The notes below the pieces were generated by a model. It was not told where the DNA came from. It did not search any database and saw only the letters and a program-made list of their open reading frames with translations. From assembly GCF_023898315.1 (NCBI RefSeq), contig NC_064622.1:167668178-167732177 (forward strand): a stretch of DNA of 64,000 nucleotides, in the 5' to 3' direction. This document shows positions 1-9,867 of this stretch, in pieces. This DNA comes from Schistocerca nitens. Its lineage: Eukaryota; Arthropoda; Insecta; Orthoptera; Acrididae. The position numbers were made by a program, and so were the translations under genes. Positions within the stretch are counted from its first letter, which is position 1; each line of letters starts with the position of its first letter.

Positions 1-361
1 ACAGGCCCTCCCAGTAAGATGACGTAAGTCCGTCGCATTGAATGGAGGTTATGTTGAGAAATACGGTTTTGTAGCCAAAAGGGTGGGCAATAATATGCTC
101 TTCTGGAATTCTGGATAAAAGCAACTTGATTTCAGAAAAAAATGTGTTGCGTTAGTTACTGAACGCCCCTCTTAATTCCGGCTTATGTGAGATCACCCGC
201 AGTAGAGGACTAATATAAATCTCCAGTGAACGTGTAGTGGGTAGTTAACATGACGCTCCTGACTAATAATCCGTATCTGACTTAGTTAAACTAAAGTTCG
301 TTCCTGATCACGACCTGTAAAAGATTGCAATTCTCTAAGAGTGTTAATGAGTTCGTAATGT
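1..361. other. Unassigned intergenic DNA
   Basis: No coding region, repeat family or RNA motif was recognised here. It is ordinary AT-leaning sequence leading up to the first SINE. Confidence 0.4.
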
Positions 362-373
362 TTATGAGTTCGT

Positions 374-576
374 TCAAAAATGGTTCAAATGGCTCTGAGC
401 ACTATGGGACTCAACCGCCGAGGTCATTAGTCCCCTAGAACTTAGAACTAGTTAAACCTAACTAACCTAAGGACATCACAAACATCCATGCCCGAGGCGG
501 GATTCGAACCTGCGACCGTAGCGGTTTTGCGGTTCCAGACTGCAGCGCCTTTAACCGCACGGCCACTTCGGCCGGC
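374..576 (-). mobile_element. tRNA-derived SINE (family A)
   Basis: Read on the minus strand, the element has a tRNA-like head with an A-box-like stretch (GTGGCCGAAG-type) and a B-box-like GGTTCGAATCC, then a conserved body (CTTAGGTTAGTTAGG), and ends in AACCATTTTT. It is flanked by a perfect 12-bp target duplication, TTATGAGTTCGT, at 362-373 and 577-588, so both ends are exact. Several relatives occur in this window. The head is not a functional tRNA: no anticodon arm or acceptor stem can be drawn. It would need a LINE partner for mobility. Confidence 0.9.
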
Positions 577-705
577 TTATGAGTTCGTAATCATTTTCAA
601 ATAACTACTAGCATTACTTCCAACAAGTGTCTTAGCGAAGGTGCACATACTTAAATAGAAGTTCAAATAAAACAATTTATCTGTGCCAGCCACTTTTATT
701 GCCTC

Positions 706-747
706 CCACGACGCGTTTCGAGAGTTTATGCTCTCGTCTTCTGGTGG
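706..747 (-). ncRNA. Hammerhead-ribozyme-like motif, one core change
   Basis: On the minus strand the order fits a minimal hammerhead fold. A 4-nt helix I strand CCAC (747-744) is followed by core CAGAAGA (743-737; consensus CUGANGA, so U4 is A). Helix II is GAGAG/CTCTC (735-731 with 724-720) with loop CATAAA, then the GAAA core (719-716). A self-complementary short helix III, ACGCGT, ends in the GTC cleavage triplet (C at 710), and GTGG (709-706) closes helix I. Such short-helix-III hammerheads are known from Penelope-like elements and retrozymes. The U4 substitution probably kills cleavage. The surrounding sequence resembles the ends of the Penelope-like fragment at 4432-4998. Confidence 0.5.
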
Positions 748-854
748 AAAACAGCGATATCTTGCTACATGTGTACCAGCTGGATGCAGCTAGCTGTTTG
801 TTTTCGTTTCATTTTGCTAAACAGTAACAGTTTCCTCAAAAAAGAGTCTAACAC

Positions 855-2340
855 GGACGACATAAGGTTGCACATATTTAGGCCTGTCATGACGTCAATC
901 TGTTGTAGAATTACGGTACATGTTTTTTGCTCAGGTTTTATGGCGTTTTTGGAGAATGAAAATCTCTTCCATAAAAGTCAACATGGATTCCGCAAACAGA
1001 GATCTTGCGAAACACAGCGCGCTCTGTTCTTCCATGAGATGCACATCAGCGCTCCGGAGCTGCCCCGTTTCTGTGCTTCAGGAGGGTTTTGACACCGTCC
1101 CGCACTGCGGTTTAGTGAAAAAATACCGAGTATCATACCGGATTTGCGACTGGATTCAAGACTTTCTTGCAGATAGAACTCAACATGGCTCTCTTATCGG
1201 AAGAAAATTCGCAGCTGTAAAAATAATTCCCGAGTATCCAAGGAAATGCAGTAGGACCACTACTGCTTACAGTGTATATAAATGATCTAGTAGAAAGCTT
1301 CGGAAGCTATTTGAGACTTTTTTCAGATGATGCGGTTGTCTATAAGAAAGTAGCAACTCCAGAAGGTAGTATCAACTTGCAGGGTGGCCTTCGGAGGACC
1401 GATAAACGGCGTTGGGATTGGCAGCTGACACTGCAGTAAGTAAATGTAACATATTGCGCATCCATAAGAGAAAATATGCACTACTGTACAAATACATCTT
1501 TGATGAGAAATTGCTGGAAACAGTATACACAGTAAAATATATAAGAGCAATCATCCGGAGCGACCTTAAGTGGAATGACCACATAAAACAAACTGAAAGA
1601 ATTACAGATACTACACAGAGATTCATAGGAAGAATCATAAGGGGATATGTAACTTATTCACGAAAGAAGGGGCTTCGACTGATTCTTGAGTATTACTTAT
1701 CACTCTTGGACCTTCACCAGTAGGACTAATAGAAGAGATGGAGAAGATTGAACGAAGAACAGTAGGTTTCGTCACAGCTTCGTTTAGTCGGCGCGAGAGC
1801 GTTACAGAGATGGTCAACAAACTGCAGTGGCAGACTTTACAAGAGAGGCGTTGTGCAAAAAAATGGTTCAAATGGCTCTGAGCACTATGGGACTCAACAT
1901 CTTAGGTCATAAGTCCCCTAGAACTTAGAACTACTTAAACCTAACTAACCTAAGGACATCACACACACCCATGCCCGAGGCAGGATTCGAACCTGCGACC
2001 GTAGCAGTCCCGCGGTTCCGGACTGCAGCGCCAGAACCGCTAGACCACCGCGGCCGGCGGCGTTGTGCATCTCAGAGTGGTTTACTGTTGAAATTCCGAG
2101 AGCACGTTCCAGGAACAGTCGTACAACACATTATTTAGCGCCACATATGTCTCGCGAAATGCTCACAGCGAGAAAATTCGAGAAATTAGAACTAATACAG
2201 AGGTTTACCCACGATCATTCCTTAAAGCGCCATTCGCGAATGGAACACGGAAGAGGGGAATCAGTTAGTGGTACCAGAAGTACTCCCCGCCACATACCGT
2301 CAGGTGTCTTGGGAAGTACTGATGTAGATGTAGGTAAAAT
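855..2340 (+). mobile_element. CR1-like non-LTR retrotransposon, decayed, 5'-truncated
   Basis: Frameshifted reading frames give pieces of a CR1/Jockey-group reverse transcriptase. They include SQHGFRKQRSCET near 980-1020, FDTVPH near 1090, the palm motif as LFSDDAVVYKK (FSDD instead of FADD) near 1318-1350, and KWNDHIK with RFIGRII near 1568-1640. The stretch from 2200 resembles the family's C-terminal end, and the element closes in GATGTAGATGTAG at 2319-2332, the hexamer tail seen in related copies here. It is interrupted by a SINE at 1858-2058. Multiple frame changes make it non-functional. Confidence 0.75.
1858..2058 (-). mobile_element. tRNA-derived SINE (family A) inside CR1 remnant
   Basis: This has the same family and orientation as the SINE at 374-576, with B-box-like GGTTCGAATCC on the minus strand. 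The 11-bp duplication GGCGTTGTGCA flanks it at 1847-1857 and 2059-2069. It splits the C-terminal part of the CR1-like RT remnant, so it is the younger insertion. Confidence 0.9.
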
Positions 2341-2674
2341 TAAATGCTTCGGAAAACACCAAGCACTATATTCAAGTCACACCCCTGATGTAACACACAA
2401 TCACTTCAAGCTACTAACAAAATCCAGTAAACGTCTATAACTCAGGATCGATAAAACAATAAAAATAACGCGCCTCGTACGTCCCTAGCTTTCTTTAAGT
2501 CATGAAGTTATTAAAATTCAAAAACAGTTCAATCACATCTGGTCTGGCCCAAAATGAATTATCCATGCAAGTCAACCAAGAGTAGAACACAAGACTGATC
2601 GTCTAACATCGTTTTCATGTTCTGCAGCCGTGACGTTCATACGCTCTTTGGCGGCCGGTGTGTTACCGCCCTGC

Positions 2675-2870
2675 CGGCCGTGGTGGCCGAGCAGTTCTAG
2701 GCGCTTCAGTCCGGAACCGCGCGACTGCTACGATCGCGGGTTCGAATTCTTCCTCTGGCATGCATGTGTGTGATGTCCTTAGGTTAGTTAGGTTTAACTA
2801 GTTCTAAGTTCTAGGGGACTGATGACCTCAGAAGGTAAGTCTCATAGTGCTCAGAGCCATTTGAATCATA
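2675..2870 (+). mobile_element. tRNA-derived SINE (family A), plus strand
   Basis: The tRNA-like head lies at the left (GTGGCCGAGCAG, then GGGTTCGAATTC) and the body runs to CAGAGCCATTTGAA on the plus strand. A perfect 12-bp target duplication TTACCGCCCTGC is at 2663-2674 and 2871-2882. The B box carries a change in its last bases. Confidence 0.9.
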
Positions 2871-2882
2871 TTACCGCCCTGC

Positions 2883-4431
2883 TCTCTCATGCAGCCGATT
2901 TCCAGGTAATTTCATCTTCCCCAGTACCTCAGGATACTGCGTGGCTTGTTACAATTAATAGTTCTCTGCAACAGTTTTTCACAAAAATTAGCACCTGACG
3001 TTTCCCCCACTTGTAATTTCGCTTCGCTGCTCAGCAATGTCGTTTTACAAACGCTACTACCTTTAACATGTGCACGGAGCTTAACATTACGTACTGACGG
3101 TCATCACAGGCGTACCTTTATAAGATGTTTATTTAATTAGCACTTACAGGACTGTGCAACAATTACAACAGTTCTTACCCTGTGCAATTTTCTTGCATTA
3201 ATTCACTTAAAAGAGAGATTTAGGATTTCATTCTGTTTTGCTACTAGATGAAAACTTTCGATTCACTAAGATCTGCAACATAAGACCAAAAGTGTCTTGG
3301 ATTTTCAAGTAGTCAAAATATATTCACACCACAACGACCCCATTAGATAGCGACTCCAAACCTTTAGAAGCGATAGCAGTTAACAGAGGATGAGTCCATT
3401 TGACGTCATAGTGACAATACATTGAGAATGACTCATTAGCGCGTAGCAGATCAGTATTTGGACTTGGTCAAATTTGCAGGACATTTTTTGTGTGTTTGCA
3501 GGGTACCATCCGCTAGGCAGGTCAGGCTTTGACAGTGAATAACTGGAGGCATCCTCGTTGGTACTGAAGAGTTCGACCGATAAAATATAATCTGTCCAGA
3601 TTTCACTATCATGTGTGAGATTTTATTGGCACCGGAGAACTAATAATAAACTTAGGGTTTAAGGTCCTGTCAATGATGATGTTATTATGGAAGTTTTATG
3701 TTTTAACTTGTTGTACTCAGCATGACTTCTTAACTGGGCAGTGCGCCAGCGCAACTTGTATAACTTTCATACTGTGCTAACTTTTCACCTTTGCTACTCA
3801 GTGAGACCTTAGACTTTAGTCTGACTGTATTTGTGATGTAATTTTATCTATAATAGTGGTTGTATGGAATCATTCATTGTACTGCATATAAAACTGCTGT
3901 ATTAAACGTAACTATGTGCATTATTGCGTACGCAGTATGCAATCCTTGTAAACAATACGCATCTGATCTACCACCATGTGATAACTACATTGCTGTGTAA
4001 ACTTTATACGTAATTTCAGTATATAGATTTACAATGCAAAATATTTACATAGCCACTGAACTAAATAACATTAGAAAATATTTCGAACTAGTTATTGTTT
4101 TACAGAATGTAATGAAAGTGGAGAATCACTGTTTCATAAGTAAACAAATTAATGCACAATTCTGGGCCTAAGAATGACTTTGGCTCACCTGTGCAACCTC
4201 GAATAGCTGAGCTGTGCCTTACAACTGCATGCTACTTGTGCGAGCTGAAATAAATCACGCTGCTTTGCCATTACTTAAAGAAACCTTGCCACGTGCAGCA
4301 GAATGGTGTTAAGCGCCATCACAATTCGAGTTCACAGTTAACAATCGGATCACGCGAACAGCAATGCGAGACCGTGTTAGTCCGTTATAGAACATTTAAA
4401 CAGCAAGTGGGATGAGGAGAGTTAATATTGA
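2883..4431. other. Unassigned AT-rich DNA
   Basis: No reading frame here looks coding, and no repeat family was recognised on either strand. There are scattered AATAAA-like and TATA-like strings but nothing organised enough to call a promoter or a terminator. Confidence 0.4.
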
Positions 4432-4500
4432 ATAATTATTTATTTATAATTTCTGCTACCAGTCACTTTTTTATTTTATGTTCAATCTAACATAATACAA

Positions 4501-4540
4501 CGCCTTTCGAACATGTTCTGTTCATCTTCAGGCGTTTATA
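4501..4540 (-). ncRNA. Hammerhead-like core in left arm of Penelope-like fragment
   Basis: The minus strand shows CTGAAGA (4531-4525), a perfect CUGANGA core. It is followed by a weak GAAC/GTTC helix II and GAAA (4508-4505). Helix III is disturbed: GGCG stands where the right arm and the 706-747 motif suggest CGCG. Its position inside the terminal repeat fits the location of hammerheads in Penelope-like elements. It is probably inactive. Confidence 0.4.
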
Positions 4541-4562
4541 CATACATACATACATACATACA
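4538..4562. repeat. Microsatellite (CATA)n
   Basis: About six uninterrupted CATA units lie just inside the left arm of the Penelope-like fragment. Confidence 0.9.
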
Positions 4563-5184
4563 GAGAAATGTTACTTAAAAATAAAGTCTTAAACTAGATT
4601 AATCTAGAGCTCTTTGTCCACTGTTTGTTGCTGTAGCGGCTGGTGTGGAATTTGGGGGGGAAGGGGGGCTGGAGGTAATTTTGTAAATGCCAGATGCATC
4701 AAGACCTGAATCTGGTGGTTTTATATTGTGAATAAGGTTAGTACTTAGGTTGTTGTTGGTGCTGAAGCTGATTTTTACTTCTGTGTTTTTAAATAGTCTT
4801 GCTAATTTGTCAGATACTATTCCAAGATATGGCATTTTTACATATTTGAGGGGCACTGTCAGTTGTAAGTGTGGTTTGACGTTGTTTGTTCAGTTTATTT
4901 TTTATATGTTGCGGCTATTCAAAAACGCGTTGTATTATGTAAGATTAAACATAAAATAAAAAAGTGACTGGTAGCAGAAATTATAAATAAATAATTATCC
5001 CAAACAGTCACGGTTCACAAACATAGCCATTATGGCCGAGAATAATGTTGAATAACTTGAGAACTAATTTCACTTCAGGTTTACACTAATTAGCAGCTGT
5101 TAAAAGATATGAACCCACTTCCATCATTGGACATCGTTATTAAGAAACTGTTAACATCCGTACACATTATAAAAATCTACCTCG

Positions 5185-5333
5185 CCCTTTCAAAGGAAAC
5201 AGTCCAGCTATTTCCTAAAGTAATTTATGGAAATCACGGAAAATTTGCATTAAGATGGCTGGGTGGGGGTTTCAAGTGCCGTACTCTGGCGTATGAGTCG
5301 AGTGTGCTACCACTGTGTCACCTTGTTTGCTAA
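5185..5333 (-). mobile_element. SINE fragment (family B), diverged
   Basis: The string GCCCTTTCAAAGGAA followed by GGAAATCACGGAAAA and a GTTTCAAG-type B box near 5270 matches the SINE family also seen at 47350-48446. Read on the minus strand it has a tRNA-like head near 5330. It is strongly mutated and no clear target duplication is visible. Confidence 0.55.
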
Positions 5334-6443
5334 TTGGGTGGAGTGATCCTGCAGCTGTGAAGTGTGGCTCGCGCTCGAATGATTTTGGATGGGCAGGAGT
5401 GTGTCAGTTTCCAAGGTTTCTGCCGAGCAACATTATGAGAGAACATTGTGGCGCCGTGGCTGACGTCATGTCTTACAAGACCGCCGGCCGTTGTGTTGCA
5501 CAGACACTTCATTAGGTCATCTAAGCACACAGTAAGACGTTGGCAGCCTTCTCTACTGTCGTGTATGGCTTCGTACACAATGATAAGGAGAGGTAGGGTA
5601 CAGAGTGGTGCTGCAGCTGTCGTTGCACGAAAGTTGGACAGATGCAGAAATGATCAGCAAACAAGTTGGTACAACAAACAGAAGATTTACTTAAGTTGTA
5701 TTTCTTCATGTGTACGAAGACTCAATACAAAAAATGCACAAGAATTAGAGTCCAGTAATTAGGATGAGGCTCGCTGTACTAAGTACTAATTATGGTCTCG
5801 TAGCGATGAAGCTGCAAGAGCAAGTTGGCTGTGGGCTGCCGCCAGCCGTTCTACTGTATACTACGGTGGCAGAGGGCGCTCGTATTCCAGACCCACTGGA
5901 GGCATGGTTCAGTCGGAACACTCCTTTGGGTCCGCCAGATTCTGTACGACCGCTATGGGCATCTAACAGAGACTTGCAATTCCGTTACCAAGTGTAGAAC
6001 GCCTGTAGGGTGGTAGCGATACTTGATACCACATACCTCCACCCCTAACCTGCTCACCGTCGTCGTGTAGTGGACGTTCGCAATTAGACCATAATCATGA
6101 AAAGGATGACTCTGATTTATTAAACCGGCAGAGAGTCAGTAACATTGTGAAGATAAAGCTGAAGAAAATTTGAGTGAGCGCTCCTTCCAACTTATACGCC
6201 TCGAGTGATATTCACACTCTCAAATCTCAGGATTTGGTTCGAATAAGGAAAAATATTAGTGCGATTCGAGTACCCAAACTTCCGAAATTCCCCAATAACT
6301 TACCAGAATTACACGAAACACCAGCGAGAAATGTTTTCCATATAAACAGGGCAGAACATCTTTTATTTGTGAACGAATTTGAAAAGAATATTGTGGGTTT
6401 CGCACGCCAAAGCAATCTGAATTTTCTGAAATAGTCGAAAACA
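5334..6443. other. Unassigned intergenic DNA
   Basis: Several short open frames exist but none shows a recognisable domain or codon pattern. No SINE or transposon end was identified. Confidence 0.35.
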
Positions 6444-6475
6444 TTATTTATACAAAATATTATTTATACAAAATA
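6444..6475. repeat. 16-bp tandem duplication
   Basis: ATTATTTATACAAAAT occurs twice in direct succession just before the RTE element. It may belong to an older repeat into which the RTE element inserted. Confidence 0.8.
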
Positions 6476-6816
6476 TCTGAGGATGCCCCCTCCCCCCCCC
6501 CCCCCCCCCCCCCCGTGAACCATGGACCTTGCCGTTGGTGGGGAGGCCTGCGTGCCTCAGCGATACAGATAGCCGTACCGTAGGTTCAACCACAACGGAG
6601 GGGTATCTGTTGAGAGGCCAGACAAACACGTGGTTCCTGAAGAGGGGCAGCAGCCTTTTCAGTAGTTGCAGGGGCAACAGTCTGGATGATTGACTGATCT
6701 GGCCTTGTAACACTAACCAAAACGGCCTTGCTGTGCTGATACTGCGAACGGTTGAAAGCAAGGGGAAACTACAGCCGTAATTTTTCCCGAGGGCATGCAG
6801 CTTTGCTGTATGGTTA

Positions 6817-7985
6817 ATGATGATGGCGTCCTCTTGGGTAAAATATTCCGGAGGTAAAATAGTCCCCCATTCGGATCTCCGGGCGGGGACTACTCAAGAG
6901 GACGTCGTTATTAGGAGAAAGAAAACTGGCGTTCTACGGATCGGAGCGTGGAATGTCAGATCCCTTAACCGGGCAGGTAGGTTAGAAAATTTAAAAAGGG
7001 AAATGGATAGGTTAAAGTTAGATATAGTAGGAATTTGTGAAGTTCGGTGGCAGGAGGAACAAGACTTTTGGTCAGGTGATTACAGGGTTATAAACACAAA
7101 ATCAAATAGGGGTAAAGCAGGAGTAGGTTTAATAATGAATAAAAAAATAGGAATGCGGGTAAGCTACTACAAACAGCATAGTGAACGCATTATTGTGGCC
7201 AAGATAGACACGAAGCCCACGCCTACTACAGTAGTACAAGTTTATATGCCAACTAGCTCTGCAGATGACGAAGAAATTGAAGAAATGTGTGATGAAATAA
7301 AACAAATTATTCAGGTAGTGAAGGGAGACGAAAATTTAATAGTCATGGGTGACTGGAATTCGGTAGTAGGAAAAGGGAGAGAAGGAAACGTAGTGGGTGA
7401 ATATGGATTGGGGGTAAGAAATGAAAGAGGAAGCCGCCTGGTAGAATTTTGCACAGAGCACAACTTAATCATAGCTAACACTTGGTTCAAGAATCATAAA
7501 AGAAGTCTGTATACATGGAAGAAGCCTGGAGATACTGACAGATTTCAGATAGATTATATAATGGTAAGACAGAGATTTAGGAACCAGGTTTTAAATTGTA
7601 AGACATTTCCAGGAGCAGATGTGGACTCTGACCGCAATCTATTGGTTATGAACTGTAGATTAAAACTGAAGAAACTGCAAAAAGGTGGGAATTTGAGGAT
7701 ATGGGACCTGGATAAACTGACTAAACCAGAGGCTGTACAGAGGTTCAGGGAGAGCGTAAGGGAACAAATGGCAGGACTGGAGGAAAGATATACGGTAGAA
7801 GATGAATGGGTAGCTTTGAGGGATGAAGTAGTGAAGGCAGCAGAGGATCAAGTAGGTAAAAAGACGAGGGCTAGTAGAAATCCTTGGGTAACAGAAGAAA
7901 TATTGAAATTAATTGATGAAAGGAGAAAATATAAAAATACAGTAAATGAAGCAGGCAAAAAGGAATACAAACGTCTCAAAAATGA
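6817..7985 (+). pseudogene. RTE endonuclease domain (part of broken polyprotein)
   Basis: This is the apurinic/apyrimidinic-type endonuclease that would nick target DNA for target-primed reverse transcription. Visible motifs are IGAWNVRSLN near residue 45, ICEVRWQE near 72, VMGDWNSVVG near 180, YTWKKPG near 232 and QIDYIMV near 245. The final catalytic SDH motif reads SDRNLLV near residue 272, so the histidine is arginine and nicking should be lost even without the frameshifts. The frame fails near 7985, within the linker to the RT. The chosen start is the first ATG upstream of the domain; the true start is uncertain. Confidence 0.85.
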
Positions 7986-9764
7986 GATGCAAAATGGCTA
8001 AGCAGGGATGGCTAGAGAACAAATGTAAGGATGTAGAGGCTTGTCTCACTAGGGGTAAGATAGATACTGCCTACAGGAAAATCAAAGAGACCTTTGGAGA
8101 AATGAGAACCACTTGTATGAATATCAAGAGCTCAGATGGAAACCCAGTTCTAAGCAAAGAAGGGAAAGCAGAAAGGTGGAAGAAGTATATAGAGGGTCTA
8201 TACAAGGGCAATGTACTTGAGGACAATATTATGGAAATGGAAGAGGATGTAGATGAAGATGAAATGGGAGATACCATACTGCGTGAAGAGTCTGACAGAG
8301 CATTGAAAGACCTGAGTCGAAACAAGGCCTCGGGAGTAGACAACATTCCATTAGAACTACTGACGGCCTCAGGAGAGCCAGTCCTGACAAAACTCTACCA
8401 TCTGGTGAGCAAGATGTATGAGACAGGCGAAATACCCTCAGACTTCAAGAAGAATATAATAATTCCAATCCCAAAGAAAGCAGGTGTTGACAGATGTAAA
8501 AATTACCGAACTATCAGTTCAATAAGTCACGGCTGCACAATACTAACGCGAATTCTTTACAGACGAATGGAAAAACTGGTAGAAGCCGACCTCGGGGAAG
8601 ATCAGTTTGGTTTCCGTAGAAATATTGGAACACGTGAGGCAATAATGACCCTACGACTTATCTTAGAAGCTAGATTAAGGAAAGGCAAACCTACGTTTCT
8701 AGCATTTGTAGACTTAGAGAAACCTTTTGACAATGTTGACTGGAATACTCTCTTTCAAATTCTGAAGGTGGCAGGGGTAAAATATAGGGAGCGAAAGGCT
8801 ATCTATAATTTGTATAGAAACCAAATGGCAGAAGAGTTGAGGGGCATGAAAGGCAAGCAGTGGTTGGGAAGGGAGTGAGACAGGGTTGTAGCCTCTCCCC
8901 GATGTTATTCAATCTGTATATTGAGCAAGCAGTGAAGGATACAAAAGAAAAATTCGGAGTAGGTATTAAAATCCATGGAGAAGAAATAAAAACTTTGGGG
9001 TTCGCCGATGACATTGTAATTCTGTCAGAGACAGCAAAGGACTTGGAAGAGCAGTTGAATGGAATGGATAGTGTCTTGAAGGGAGGATATAAGATGAACA
9101 TCAACAAAAGCAAAACGAGGATAATGGAATGTAGTCAAATTAAGTCGGGTGATGTTGAGGGTATTAGATTAGGAAATGAGACACTTCAAGTAGTAAAAGA
9201 GTTTTGTTATTTGGGGAGCAAAATAACTGATGATGGTCGAAGTAGAGAGGATATCAAATGTAGACTGGCAATGGCAAGGAAAGCGTTTCTGAAGAAGAGA
9301 AATTTGTTAACATCGAGTATAGATTTAAGTGTCAGCAGGTCGTTTCTGAAAGTATTTGTATGGAGTGTAGCCATGTATGGAAGTGAAACATGGACGATAA
9401 ATAGTTTAGACAAGAAGAGAATAGAAGCTTTCGAAATGTGGTGTACAGAAGAATGCTGAAGATTAGATGGGTAGATCACATAACTAATGAGGAGGTGTTG
9501 AATAGGTTTGGGGAGAAGAGAAGTTTGTGGCACAACTTGACTAGAAGAAGGGGTCGGTTGGTAGGACATGTTCTGAGGCATCAAGGGATCACCAATTTAG
9601 TATTGGAGGGCAGCGTGGAGGCTAAAAATCGTAGAGGGAGACCAAGAGATGAATACACCAAGCAGATTCAGAAGGATGTGGGTTGCAGTAGGTACTGGGA
9701 GATGAAGAAGCTTGCGCAGGATAGAGTAGCATGGAGAGCTACATCAAACCAGTCTCAGGACTGA
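7946..9764 (+). pseudogene. RTE reverse transcriptase and C-terminal region, frameshifted
   Basis: Three overlapping frames (7946-8878, 8860-9459, 9438-9764) together cover the RT and C-terminus. Motifs are NKASGVDNIP near 8315, IIIPIPKKAG near 8460, FVDLEKPFDN near 8708 (alanine to proline in the usual KAFD), GVRQGCSLSPMLFNL near 8875, FADDIVILSE near 9002, then YGSETWTI and the basic NRRGRPRDEY near 9630. Breaks lie near 8837 (4 bp missing) and 9441 (1 bp missing). Both are visible against the 12058-14822 copy, which retains those bases. It is unlikely to make active protein. Confidence 0.9.
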
Positions 9765-9792
9765 AGACCATAACAACAACAACAACATCTGA

Positions 9793-9867
9793 CTGAAACC
9801 GGTCATCATCAAAAGTACTGATATTGTGATCAAAGACTGGAATAAAAAATATTTGACTTTATTTATA
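9793..9867 (+). repeat. Remnant with hammerhead 3'-half signature
   Basis: The string CTGAAACCGGTCATCATC at about 9794-9811 contains GAAACCGGTC, the core plus self-complementary helix III plus cleavage triplet seen in the motif at 52405-52447. A CTGAGGA core-like string lies on the other side of the RTE element at 6476-6482. This suggests, weakly, that the RTE inserted into an older hammerhead-bearing repeat. Confidence 0.3.

Larger units (their letters stand above)
4432..4998 (-). mobile_element. Penelope-like element fragment between inverted arms
   Basis: The ends are inverted repeats of about 70 bp (4432-4503 against 4929-4998), both starting ATAATTATTTATTT and continuing with TTTCTGCTACCAGTCAC. 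Between them, minus-strand codons at about 4850-4680 read PYLGIVSDKLARLFKNTEV, then STNNNLSTNLIHNIKP and GIYKI. That resembles the linker between RT and the start of a GIY-YIG endonuclease in Penelope-like elements, whose terminal repeats can lie in inverted orientation. After GIYKI the frame decays and the rest of the endonuclease is missing, as is the RT. It could alternatively be a MITE-like foldback that captured this fragment. Confidence 0.6.
6486..9786 (+). mobile_element. RTE-type non-LTR retrotransposon, near full length, inactivated
   Basis: The element starts with a poly-C run (about 6486-6514), then an untranslated leader and a single apurinic-type endonuclease plus reverse transcriptase polyprotein spread over four frames. 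It ends in an (AAC)n tail at about 9770-9786. A short possible target duplication ATCTGA lies at 6474-6479 and 9787-9792. Comparison with the minus-strand copy at 12058-14822 shows a 4-bp loss near 8837 and a 1-bp loss near 9441. A further frame break lies near 7985. The domain order and the absence of a separate ORF1 fit the RTE clade. Confidence 0.85.
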
